Assembly (NCBI GenBank): GCA_003993805.1
Contig: RSEF01000001.1
Location: 68,478,124-68,542,123 of the forward strand
Direction of reading: 5' to 3'
Length of the DNA stretch: 64,000 nucleotides
Source of the DNA: Himantopus leucocephalus
Taxonomy: Eukaryota; Chordata; Aves; Charadriiformes; Recurvirostridae
The position numbers were made by a program, and so were the translations under genes. This document shows, in pieces, positions 25,089 to 37,331 of this stretch. The notes under the pieces were generated by a model that made no database searches, was not told where the DNA came from, and saw only the letters and a list, made by a program, of their open reading frames with translations. Every line of letters begins with the position of its first letter. The stretch's first letter is position 1.

Positions 25089-27093
25089 CACATGCTCTTT
25101 CCAATTAACACACACCTTCAGGCTTAGGGGTTTGTTTGAGATGCTGACTGCAGGCTGTTGAGATGAGCTACACTGAAGGAGCATACTTAGAAGAACTCGA
25201 AAGAAAGAGAAACTCAATATTCAGTGTCTCAAGAGACGAAATCAGTGTGTAATTTACTAACGACTTACACCCATGGGGTACAATGTTCACACCATTTATT
25301 TTTACTGTAATAAACCCACTGCATTACCGCAGTCACTCAAAACTATATCAGAACAGAAGACATCCACTCCACTCTGTATTGGACAGTCTCAGTGGGGAGC
25401 ATTTCTTGGTAAAATCAGGCATTATGTATGTGCCTCTACAGAGCTACAGCAAGTTTAGTTTCCTTTCCTTGTGCATGGATTTTGGATTCAAAATGAGAAA
25501 CAGACATGGTTCTTCTTGTGTGGGATCAAAAGAAATTCTTTCTTTCCATAAACCAATAAAGCAACGGAATGGCATGGTAATGCCTCCTCTTTTTTTCATG
25601 TTGGAAGATATTAAAACCACTTTGATTTTTCTTGCAGTTCTAGGGGAGAACACATTAGAAGCTGCATGCCAGGAAAATTCAATTGAAAAGGAATGTTCTT
25701 GTCTCAGCTGCCACCATATCTCACCCATGGGCTGGCTAATTTTCCCCTCCCCACTTTCCTCAAACAAAGCTTTATCTGTTTGCTGTGGTACAGCTTCATG
25801 CCTCACACAAAGCAGCATGGACAGCAGGCCACTGGGAGGTTGCCATTCTCTCTGCTGTGCTCTGCTTTGCTCTCTCCCTACTAGCCATGCAAGGTAATTG
25901 CACATGCGTGGTCAAGATCTGATACATTTCAGTAAGACTTCCTCAACAAATGAGCTTCTCATATACATGTGGTTTCTCTGACACAACCTCTTTGCTCTAA
26001 TAATTTTGCCCAGATAGATTCTGAGAGCTTTATATATTGCTCCAGGATTTCTGGATACCTCTAATGGCTAGAGGGATGGGACCATGGGCAATAGTGCATG
26101 TACTCATGTCTCCGTTAGCACACATAGTAGATCCAGGCAGAAAGGTTACGGAAATTCTAGAAAACCCCTTGAAATGTCATCATTGCTTATGAATTTATAT
26201 ACAGAAATCTAATACATAGAGACTGTCTGATTAGGCATAGTTCTGTGCCTAACCGCTGCCTATCAATTTCTTTGCCCTTTATGATTAAAAAAAAAAAAAA
26301 GAAAGAAAAGAAATCAAAGGATAAGCTTCTAAAAATGGCTGTGTCTGGCATAGAGAATTTAATCCCTGCTAGCACTGCAAATTTTATGCAGTGACTTCTG
26401 TGAGCACTGAGCAGAGCTGCAGAAAGCTCTCAGAATGAGTCCTCTTGGAAGCCCTTCCACCTGCATTGCCTCACCCACCGGTTTTACTTTCTTGTGGACA
26501 ATCCCGCACAGAATCGGCTTTAATGACTCTCCATGGGAATGAGTATATTGACTGGACCAGCTGTTTGCAGGATAGTGCCCTCTGTATTATATTTAATGCA
26601 GAACCACTGTGTGAGTAGCTGTCGCAGCTGTAACATATGTAACGACACGTGAAAAAAAGTTCACGCTGTCTGCTCTGGTGTGAACATACAATTGCCTTCT
26701 TTGCGTAGTGGTTTTAGAGCAGGACTTGCAACTTAAACAAAACTGAGAGCGACAGTTTAGGCTAGAGGCTGTGGTGAGCACCAAATAATTCTCCCAGGAT
26801 GGAGGTTTTATTGCTGAAATTGGGAGTGAAGCCAAAACAATAGTAAGCTGGCAAAAAACATACCGTTTTTCCCCCTTCTTGGAAATCTTGCAAGTACTCA
26901 ATTAAGAAAGAATGGCAAAGTACACAGGTATGTTGCATTTCCCCTCTCTAGCAAGACACAATAATTTCTGAGCAGCAGAATCCTTCATTCTCAGTACATC
27001 ATCACTTCCAGAGACCAATGATGGAAAAGAAATTGTCAAAATCAAGTAGGACAAGATTCCTTTCTTAGCTTCAGCCTAGAAATGCCTTCAAAA

Positions 27094-27278
27094 ATCATAG
27101 AATCACAGAATCATAGGTTGGAAAAGACCTTTAAGATCATCAAGTCTAAACATTAACCTAGCACTGCCAAGTCAACCACTAAACCATGTCCCTCAGCACC
27201 ACATCTACATATCTTTTCAATACCTCCAGGGATGGCGACTCAGACGCTTCCCTGGGCATCAACCACTTCCCTGGGCAA
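27094..27278 (-). mobile_element. CR1 LINE 3' end fragment, 5'-truncated
   Basis: The plus strand starts with the reverse complement of the CR1 terminal units (ATCATAGAATCACAGAATC) and continues GGTTGGAAAAGACCTTTAAG, the typical CR1 tail, through a block ending CACTTCCCTGGGCA. Only about 185 bp remain, as expected for 5'-truncated insertions. CTTCCCTGGGCA occurs twice, 19 bp apart (27247-27258 and 27266-27277), a small internal duplication near the truncated end. Confidence 0.88.
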
Positions 27279-30200
27279 ATGACTGATCCTTCATCCCCAG
27301 CTGATTCCCAGCTGCACCTAAGCAGTTAGAGTCCTGCCAGACTTAGCAGAGCTTTCCCTTACACGTATTGCACAGCTACGTAGAGCATGGCCTCAGCGTA
27401 TTTTAAGCACAGAACCAACATTACCCAAATATTCATTTCTCCAGCAAGTTCTCTCTGACAGTCAAGTTAGTCTCAAAGGTGACTTACAGGACCTATGTTC
27501 CTATAATTATGCCCTAACATCCATCCCAAATAAAGATCCCTAGCAACATGTATATATGTTGTATGTATATATGAATATCAATGGGCGTTTAGACGTGGAC
27601 AAAAGCACCACTTAGTTTCTAATGGTCTCCTCAGAACTTTATTTCAGCTTCCTTTGGCTGGATTTCATTTCATTTCAATTAAGTCAGCTACACTAGTAAT
27701 TTATTTCCGTCTTTTCATATGTTTTGACACTATTTCTCTTGTATCTAGAGGTTTTAATGGTTATTGACGGCTCCTATCATGCAATTACTACTTATTATTA
27801 CTTCTTACTCCTATAAAATATTTACAATAGGAAATGCTAAAACACAAAATTGTAAGAAAATAGGGCTAGAAGAAATCTCAAAAGATTGTTTTATGCAGCC
27901 CCTATGCTAAGGCAAGATGATCTATACTAGCACGATTCCTGGTTTTTCTTCTAACCTGACCACAAACACCTCCAGGGCTGAAGAACTGTGTGCCCTCCCT
28001 AGAGATGTATCACATTGCTTCATTGCCCTCAGTCTCCCAACATTTTTCCTAACAAATAAACAACTAAACTGAATCTTCCGTGCTAACGTATCTGGTACCA
28101 TAGTGATAAAAGCTGACTTTTAAGTGGCAGATACAATGGTTTCAGGGAAAACTTACAAAGGAACTATGAAAGAAAGTAATGCAATTTTTACTTTATCTCA
28201 ACATTTGTGAAATGAATTTTATATATCTTTTATAACAGGAGAATGGACCTGAAAAACCTCATGAAGATTAGTTTTTCTGAAGTTTATGTTATCACTGATG
28301 ACATTTAATGATGAGGTTGGAATAATCTTAGTAAATTGTGTCACAAAAGGAAATTAAAAGGAAACTCACAATTATTTTTTTATATAAGAACCATCACCTG
28401 TTTTATTCCTGCAGGATTTTCAGTTATTGTTATTACAGATGAGACCTTGATACTCCTAATAACACCAAATGTTATTTTGGGCATCCATTCATATAATACT
28501 TTTGTAAGAAAGAGCTATGCCAGATTACCAGTGGGATGTGATCTGATATGAGTTACTTATCAAGAACTGACATCAGTGTTTCTATTTCTATTGCTGAAAA
28601 ATTTCTATACAAAGCTATAAAACATTCATGTCTAGTGAAAGGAAACAGATGAGGTGTACCTTACACACAGATATGCGACGCAGTTACTGGAAAAGTGAAA
28701 AGCTGATATGTTAGCACTGCTAGCACACTGAACACTGAGTTGTCCTGGATAGAAGGCATGCTAAAACTTTGTCTAGGTCCATCCAATGTCAAACATGAAC
28801 CGATACCATTGAAGGCTGGTAGGCTGTGAGACTGGGAGCTTTTGGGAGGACTGCAGAGAGAGAACTTTAGCAAGCGTTGGGGGATGGGGACATGGGACCG
28901 GAAAAGGTCAAAGCATGGGAGATGACCAGAGAAGAGGGAAAAGGATGGAGGGAAAGCTGTTAAAAATACTGTTAACAGTACAGTGAGCCGAGCACACGTT
29001 AGCCTAAGGTTCCTTATAGAAATGCCGCAGATACGAGCTCGTGGACACAGTTATAACACTGCAACAATTGCTTTGTACCAAAAGGGGAATCTTTCCTTCC
29101 CATAAGTATTTGTGTCCCAAAACCTCTGAAATAAAGCTTTAGCAAAATTAGGGAGCACTGTTTGCATCCTAGCTGTCCTACATACTGGAAATACATTAAA
29201 ACCAAGGTCACCGCACAGCCACTTGTAATGGAGCTCTCAACTCACTACAAGCAGGAGTTGTCAATTAGCGGGCATCTCAACTCTTTTCCTAAAGTGGAAA
29301 GCAGGGCAAGTCTTCTGCCCATGAGAATAAATCAATCTTTTAAAGCTAAAGCTTAAATTGCGTACGAAGAGCATGAAAGAAAAATTATTAGCTCTCGTGT
29401 GATCTAATTTATGTTCCTTCTTTGCAGCAGCAACTCATTCTGATGATCAAATGATCACTAACCTTTAAAAAAATGAAGCTTTAACCAAAAGGATTTAACA
29501 GGGTTTAGTGTTGAATTTTATAGACCTTGCCAAAGTGTAATCTGAAGTCTTACATTTTTGTTCCCATCTTCAGCATGCCATAGCTTCAATCATAAAGCTA
29601 GCACTCAGCATCTTGGCTGGGGGTCAAGATCAACTGAAGTCACATGCAGGGTAAAGTGGTGAAGGTGACATTGCTTCTCCTACCTGGGTCAGGAAAAAAA
29701 AGTCATGATCTCTGCAGCAACCTGTGAAGGAATTAAGCTCATAAATTTTTGGCAAAGACTTTCTGGTTCCAGTTTTCCACATCTAAATGCTGTCTTTAAT
29801 ATCCAGAGTAAGAAAGTGCTAGACAAGACTGGATGTAAATTCACCACTGACCTGGGACATACAGTGCTGTGCTCTTTGATCATATGATTGACAACTGGCA
29901 AGAGCCTGCATTGTTTCTCTGTTACCTAGTGAGTATATTTGTAAGGTATTAGGAGCATGACACGTGTCAGTGCAGGGCAAGAGAAAAAAAGGGTGAAAAA
30001 CAAACAGCAATAAATACCCCTATCCAAAAGAGTGCTCCACAGCAACATTAAGTTGAAGAGAGGATCAAATGCAAACACCAATTTTTAATATCCTTCACTC
30101 TCACGGAGTACGAGGGAGGTGGGTCCGAATACAGACTTTACAATGTGCTTGTCCCTAAATGGAGCACACCAAGCAACACCGCCTTTTGGAATTCGAAATG

Positions 30201-30371
30201 CTGATTTTGTGACTCCTAGGCCAGACTAGTCATAACAAGAGAATTAATTAACTGGAAGTAATTCAGATCACGATCAAAGCAGCGTATGAAGCCTTTGCAT
30301 GCCTCTTTATGAAATACTCTGATGAAATACTTGTAACTCCTCCAGGATTGGGAAAGAACTTCAACCCCCCG

Positions 30372-30393
30372 NNNNNNNNNNNNNNNNNNNNNN
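30372..30393. other. Assembly gap (22 N) beside a C-homopolymer
   Basis: Twenty-two Ns sit between CCCCCCG and a 21-bp C-run (30394-30414). The sequencing most likely failed in a longer C/G homopolymer, so the true length here is unknown. On the minus strand this would be a G-run able to form a quadruplex. Confidence 0.95.
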
Positions 30394-30414
30394 CCCCCCC
30401 CCCCCCCCCCCCCC
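30394..30414. repeat. Poly(C)/poly(G) homopolymer, at least 21 bp
   Basis: An uninterrupted C-run that adjoins the gap and is probably longer in reality. Glycine-run open frames across it on the minus strand are artefacts. Confidence 0.9.
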
Positions 30415-30703
30415 GCAATGCTGCAGCTACTAAATAGCACCAAAGAAGAGATGCGCAGGAGAGGCAGGCTGTCCTCACCAGCCACCGCTGCCAGCCTTTC
30501 CTGCACCTTTCCCCAAGTGTTTGGCACGGGGCATTGCTGGGAACAAGAAACTGAAGCAGCCCAGCCTGGCAGTTCCTGTGATACCTGTCATGAGAGCTGG
30601 TTGCAACATGAAGAGGCTGCTGACACAGGGAAAAAAAAGCACTAAAAAATACCTGTACCCGTGCACCTCCAAACCGCAGGGACCGACCCTACCAGGCTGC
30701 CTT

Positions 30704-30747
30704 GGGAGCCCTGATGGTGCTGCTGGGGAGCCCTGATGGTGCTGCTG
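30704..30747. repeat. Perfect 22-bp tandem duplication
   Basis: The unit starting GGGAGCCCTGATGG and ending TGCTGCTG occurs at 30704-30725 and again, base for base, at 30726-30747. Perfect identity suggests a recent replication-slippage event and a likely length polymorphism. Confidence 0.9.
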
Positions 30748-32115
30748 GGGACCCCAGCGTCCTTCCCTGCTCCCATTTCTGTAGCTGCCACGTGGTGATT
30801 CAGGTTGGCAGGGACTTCACCTCCACTGGCAGATGCATGAAACACAACAGGGTATTTACTACCCCGAGCATTCTTTCCCAAAACATGCCCTGGACTAATT
30901 TGATGCCTACAAAACAATTAACTGGAGCAAACTCCTACTTCTATTCTAACTTTTAGTGTCTGAACAAAAGCCATTAGGAGGCATTTTGAGGTTCAGCTCC
31001 CCTTGTCCCCAACACAGTATCTCAGCACTGCTCAGTCCTTTAAACCATCATTTCGGGTCCACACGGGGGAACAGGAATTAACCTGGATTTCCCAATGGGA
31101 CATTAAGTCACTGTAAAGAATTTAACTATTTACCTATGTTGGAATCAGAAAATAAATATGAAAACAGAAATTTTATTCAGATATTTTATCTACAAGATTA
31201 TATGAGTGTGTATGTGAAGTTTATGTATGTATGTGGTTCCTTGATATGTATTCACAAAGAAGATCCCTTCTATCCTACATTTGAGTAAAATTATTTCCAA
31301 CCAATAAAGTTGCACTCTCTTCCACTTCTAGACAAATATCTAATTACATATCACCTTATTTCAAACAGTTCTACAAAGCTTTTATTCATCCTTCATCAAG
31401 TATTTCCAACAGCACAGTTACAAAAATAAAGTTCAGTTGCTTAACTCTTTCTGTTTTATAATGTAAAGCCCTCAAAACACTGAAAAGACAGTAAACAGCT
31501 CTGAGTACTTCTAGAAGCTGTAATGAATAACTGTAGGCAAATTGCTGTGTCTCTACAGCCACTCACACCTCTTGCTAGCTGGAAATTAAAAACTGATCCT
31601 GTTAAAAAGTCATAAATCTTACAAAAAATTTAAAATAGACTCTTTTCCAAAGGGCAATGTGATATGAATAGTATTTTCATGAGATACAGTTCACCTTTCT
31701 GCTGGACCACTTAAATCAACAATCGAACAGCAACAATCATATATATTAAAGGAGTAGAAGAAGTTCAAGTAGCTCATGCCTTTCTCTCTCTCTGTTTCAA
31801 TTTATACAGAAAATCTAAATATTTATTAAATTGGTGCCCATTTGTGTATATAAATTTTTATGGGCGTGTATATGTTCTGCATTATGCAACATAAATGATG
31901 AAAATATATAAAACCTTAAACTCTAAACATTGAATGATTGAGTTATGCACATATATATGCCCCTAACTCTTTGGAAATCTACATGTAATAAATGGCATGT
32001 TTCGTTGTGTAATCATATAACTTGGATATTTCTTGAGCTCCTGACTACCTGGACTGCATTTAGCCTGCTCCACAGGCGTCCTCTGAACCTAGAAGGACTT
32101 ACGTGAGTTTTACAC

Positions 32116-32151
32116 AAAATTAAATTTAAAATTAAATTTAAAATTAAATTT
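32116..32151. repeat. Three perfect copies of a 12-bp AT-rich unit
   Basis: AAAATTAAATTT is repeated at 32116-32127, 32128-32139 and 32140-32151, followed by degenerate continuation to about 32170. It is a small minisatellite. The unit is itself nearly self-complementary. Confidence 0.9.
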
Positions 32152-35100
32152 ATTAAATTAAAATTATATTTCTGCAAAGTTAAGACTCACAGACCAAAAT
32201 CCCCATCGAACTGGAGCTTAATCTACCTTCTCGGGAAGTACTGCAGCATTCCAGACCTCTGAATATCTTTGAACAGCTGTTGTTAAAAAAATAACTATGA
32301 CCGAGTGGTATAAGGGCCTATGTTCATGTCCAGCCCTGGTGCAGGTAGTTCAGTCTTGGCAGACTGAGACTCTGAAATGAGGGCTCCTCTGCTTCTGAAT
32401 GACGCTGGCCCAAGTCTGAGGCAGACAAAACAGTCATTTCTCTCACCCAAACCCCACATCTGTGCTTAGATCCAGGCCTAAGAAACAAGAATGGCAGATT
32501 TTTTGCTGCTGGAAAGTAAGAAATTCACCTTTCTCATGGTATATAGTGCTTCTTCCTTCCAATCTCGGAAGACCATATAAGAGCTTAAGGTAATTTTGAG
32601 CACATTAAACGGTGTTCATTTTTCAAGCAGGCTAGCTGTTAATTTTCCTTTCAGTTAAAATGAATGGAGAGCTTTGCGTGGCAACACCTTCCGCACCTAA
32701 TGCTGGAGAGTCAGGTTGCACGGGTATTTGACTTCCAGCCCAGCACAGGATGGTGGCAAAATCTTAATCTCAACAAAAGGGAAGATTGATGTGGGTTCCC
32801 TGGAGCACCTGCTGCTGAAGCCGTTAGTGTTTGGGGCACCCTCCTGCCTACCCTGAAGTCTGTGTGAACTGTCCTCTTGCCCTTCACAGAAAGAGGATCA
32901 GGCCCTCACTGAACAAGATTAATAGGAGGGAGCCTGCCATTGATTATGTGCTGCTGTCCTCACCACGTTGGAGGGCAAGCCAAGGGGTGAATTACAGCTA
33001 CCCGGCGACTCCAAAACATGAGAAGAAATCAAACCGACGGACACACACACTGGAAATTAAGGCACGCTGTCTCTGAGAGAAAGCAAGAAGACTTATGTTT
33101 CCAGCCGCTTGCAGCCTGCAACAGTCTAAATCCTGCCAAGCCATTTCATTAAAATGTCTCATTGCTTAGGCCAGGTAAGGAACTGCTGCCACTTACACCA
33201 CTGACAACTGCACCTGTGTCATGCTTATTCCAGAGTAAGTGTGGATTTGGCAGATAACCATGAGGAATAAGAATTCACATGAGGAGAGGGGAATACCGAT
33301 GTAACAACTTTGGTTTCAATTCTCAGTTTAGAACGTGATAAGAGAACTTTTCTCTGTAGACAACAGCTAGGTAAGAGGTGGCACTTTTTTTGCCAGAGGT
33401 CAGACGGAGAATTAAATGTTTCCCTTATGCCAAACAGTACTCTGAAGGACCAATGAGATACTATTTTCAAGTAAATCCTTTTGAGATTGCGTTTCATTAC
33501 ACTTCCCAGGATGTGGCAGTGTCATTCATTTTTTGGGACTGAAAATTTTAACAGCTTGCACCTTGGCTGCCATTGTGTCCATGAGCAACAAGGGCAAGCT
33601 GCTCTGCAAGGGAAGGGGAGCAGGATGCTGAGCATAACAAGGTGGACCTTGCTGACAAGGGCACTGTCCCACAGCACCCAACTGAGGTGAGCAGAGCAGG
33701 TTTGGTGGCAGTAACCAGGTCAGACACAGTCCAGAGATTGCCAGACAAGACCACATTGATGAGGAAGGTCTGAGGTAACGTCATGAAGACCATCCATGGG
33801 TCAAGGGTGACTGTCTGGATCAACAAGGTGTGTGGCCAGGCAGGGCATGGGTGCAGCATGGCTCAGGCAGAGTCCAAGTCAACTTAAATGTGGCTCTCAA
33901 GCAAAGGCAAGGAGCTCCTGCTGAGGCTTTTTTCAGCCTCTCCTCAAACAGCTCTTTCTTCACAACATTTCCAAGGCCAGACAGCTGTTTATCGAACCTG
34001 GCCCCGAGCCCGGGCAGCCAAACCCATGGGAGAGAGGGATCATGCACTCAGGGCCCTGATGCTCTGTAGCCATCTGAGTACTTTCCATTTCTAGTGTGCT
34101 TTACACAGGACACAGTATAATCTCACAGTGACACCAAGTGAAAACTGGAGTTTTCCTGCTCTTAGTGAGATTCTCAGAACTTCCAAGGTCTTTTGAGGTG
34201 TTTAAGCCTGATTCTCCTCTGATTTAAATACTGCAGACTGTTATACCAGTGGAATGGACAATTAAACTCTCTGGATTTTGTCCCAGCATGCCGAAATGCC
34301 TTCTAAATCCTTTGCCTTAGTCTATGAAGACTGAGAGGCTCTGCAGACCTCAGAGGTCTAAAGTAATCCAGTCGCCTAAAACCAGCCAAGAGGAAAGAGG
34401 GCAGCAGGAGCTGGGTGAAAATGTTGGGGCCCGTGTGATTACATGGACTTCCAGTGGCTCCCTGCATCTCACTGCTGCATCTTTTTTCCTTCATCTCTGA
34501 CTGCCAGTCTCTAATCCCTTGTAGTGGATGGGTTTGCCTCCATTACAAAGCATGTTGGTGTTTGTACAGAAGATGGAGTTTTCCTCACTATTCTGCATTT
34601 CTCTGACTGTGCTGCTTTTCCAACATCTCTCTTAGTCTTTTTGGCTCTTTTTTTGAAAAGAGTGTTAGCTTCAGCATTGCTGGGTGCAGGCTGGAAACCT
34701 GAAATCAAGCAGCTTCAAAACTAGAATACAAACCAAATAATCCAAATATTAATATTTTTAAGCCAATCTTACAATTTTTAAGCCATCTTCTGTGCTTTCT
34801 GCATCTTAGCAAGACCAATGGCCTTAGCCAAATCTGTAAAGAATTGTCTCATCTGATTGTGATTGAATTCTGCTCTAATGAGGCAGAAAAGTCAACCTTG
34901 ACCCTCGGACTACTACATGCTGCTAGTACTCCAAATAGAATTGCTGAGTTTTCGTTTCCTCTGAAAGAAAGTATTACATGGCTTCACCAGCGCTCTGCTT
35001 GGAGATAGCACCGTAATGATTAGCTACATTCCACTTTAAAGTGTCATTAATATTCCCCATATGTAATTAATGCCTCTAATTCTACACAGAGATATCATGA

Positions 35101-35764
35101 CAAACAACCAGCTGTCTTTCTTTTTATTTCATTGTGGTTCTTGAACCCTTGGCTCAGGTTATGTGTGTCTGGAATGTCAAATAAGGAATTTACTTTTCCA
35201 TCCATCAGTTTACACTCTGCATGCAGTTTGATGGCATCTTGCTAATACAGCCTGGTTGCACTGTAATTCACCTTATAATCCATTGTATCAACACTGACTG
35301 TACAATGTGCAACTTCCTAACAAGGTGGCTGGTGCCTCTTAGGCACTATATTGCCTTGGGAGAGTGGTATTTTAAAATGTATGCCCAGCACCAAGGCTGT
35401 CCGGCTTGAAGCTCCTCACTGTCATCATTGGATATAACTGCCTTCACTAGAAAAGAGCAAAATAAATACTCTGCTCAGGCAAAAAAGGTGCCCATCTGCT
35501 TCAGGACTGCCCTTCTGCTCAACTGCATCCCACACGTCAAATCTGAGGTGTGCGATTGAGCAATACGAAAAGCTTGTGCTGCCTCCAGGTGTGCCGCATG
35601 TGTCAGCGGAGCACTGCTTACTTCTCTTTTGGGTACTTGCGGTGCATGGATTGGATTCCGATAATTATTTTACTTATTTCTTTTGATGCCTTGGAAACAG
35701 CAGGAAGCTGGACTGGAGCAAGGTGGGTCTGGCTGTTGGCTGCAGGACAGGTTCAGGATGCCGG

Positions 35765-35910
35765 TGTTCTCCTCCCAGCCCTGTCACTCACCTGCCGTGA
35801 GTCCAAGGACATCTGATTGTACCTCATGCATGTTCTGCTCTACCTGCTGATACAATGGGGATAATGGTATTTTTACGGAGTCCTTTGAAATCTCCTGGTA
35901 AAGGTGATAT
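35765..35910 (+). mobile_element. MIR-like ancient SINE relic
   Basis: CCTGTCACTCACCTG followed about 90 bp later by ACAATGGGGATAATGG reproduces the spacing and order of MIR conserved blocks (TCTGCCACTTACT...TGTAAAATGGGGATAATA). It is diverged, consistent with an insertion older than birds. Confidence 0.5.
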
Positions 35911-37279
35911 AATAAAAGACTTGATAAGACAGCCATATTATAAGATAGGCGCTGTGTTGCTGGTGGTGCACTTTGGTGTTAGAGGTCTATGCTCCTTTTG
36001 AATAAACCAATGGTGAGTTCATAGGTACTGCTACCAGTTTTTCATCCAAAATATGCCATATGAAATTCAGAGCATGTCAGTAGGTAAGACAACTAGAAGT
36101 TGGATGAAATAGGGCTATAGAGCAGCGGTAGATCTCAGCAGAGGTCCTCACACAGGTAGATAGTAACTGCCTGTGAAGTGCCACTTGCAGGCGGCCAGTA
36201 GGTAACTCACAGGGAGCTCTGCTGGACCTAAAAACCCCAAGAAAACGATGCATTTTGGCAAACGCCCTCTGCTTTCACCATCAGCAAGGGATTTCTCTAC
36301 ATAGTGCACTGGCTGTGCAGTTTTCCAGGTCTTCTGTAATACATGCGAGGCCTTAATCAAATTCTCTGACAGAGTATAACAGGAAATGTTTCAGTCTGAA
36401 ATTCAGTGTCTTTTTAAACCTGACTGAAAGCAGAACTGAAAACCATTGTCCAAAAAAGATTTTAAATACAAATATTGTTTTACAGTCTTAGACTCCCTGA
36501 AGTGAATCTGTTCATGCAGACAGCAGTAGGCACATGCAATGCCGTTGCCCTGAGCTTGTGCACAGATGTAGGAATCTGCTCCTGCAGTTTAGAATGAGTC
36601 TGGGAGTTTGCCTTGACCTTCTTTGTAAAAGAAAGTTTGGAAACTAGGAGACTAGGAAAATTGCCAAGGTCAATGAAACCTAACTAGAAAAGAGCCTGAA
36701 CATCCAACTTGAGCTCCAGTGTTACCCTGATACACCAGTGAGTGTCCACAGTCACTCACCTATTAGGCAATTAGCTATGGTTGTTTAGATGTTGCCAAGA
36801 ATGCACAGGCAGCTCTCATTAACTGAAAAAGAAGATTACACAATTGTGTTTATATCTGGCACTCAGATACTTTTTAGGAAACAATCCATGGGGCAGTTAC
36901 TTGCAAAAAAACCCCACCGCTGTTTGTAGTATTTTCCATCCTTTTTGTACTCATTATGCAGTGTACTGATGGTGAACCAGCACGTGCAACTCTGTGATAT
37001 GATAGGAGATCTCAGCTTGTAAAAAGTAGGAATTGTTAACTCAACGCTCTCCATGAGACAGCATCCATCTGCATTTGGGACAGTGGGGTTGTCTGACCCA
37101 TCTGCCACCAGAACGCACATCTGGTAAATATCTGACAAGGTGGAGGCAGGTTCTTGATGTGTGCTCAAAGCGCTGCCAAAGGGAAAAGTTTCACTGGAGT
37201 CAAATTTAAATCAAATGAAAACAAATCAAATAGTTGTTCAGCTGGAAGCTAAGAATCTCTCCTGCTTTTGGTCTGCTGA

Positions 37280-37331
37280 ACAGGATATATATATGTAAGT
37301 ATGGCACAGGATATATATATGTAAGTATGGC
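37280..37331. repeat. Perfect 26-bp tandem duplication
   Basis: The unit ACAGG-(AT)5-GTAAGTATGGC occurs at 37280-37305 and identically at 37306-37331. Each copy has a five-unit AT microsatellite inside it, so both scales could vary between individuals. Confidence 0.92.

Noticed and set aside
24904..25161. Hydrophobic 85-codon frame resembling membrane segments
   Set aside because: It is a translation of the CT-rich tract and consists of Leu, Ser, Phe and Pro from simple sequence.
25283..25330. NPLHY at the start of a frame, reminiscent of olfactory receptors
   Set aside because: The match is five residues long and the rest has no seven-helix pattern or receptor motifs.
30216..30527. Minus-strand frames crossing the gap with a glycine run
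   Set aside because: They span Ns and a C/G homopolymer, so the reading is an artefact.
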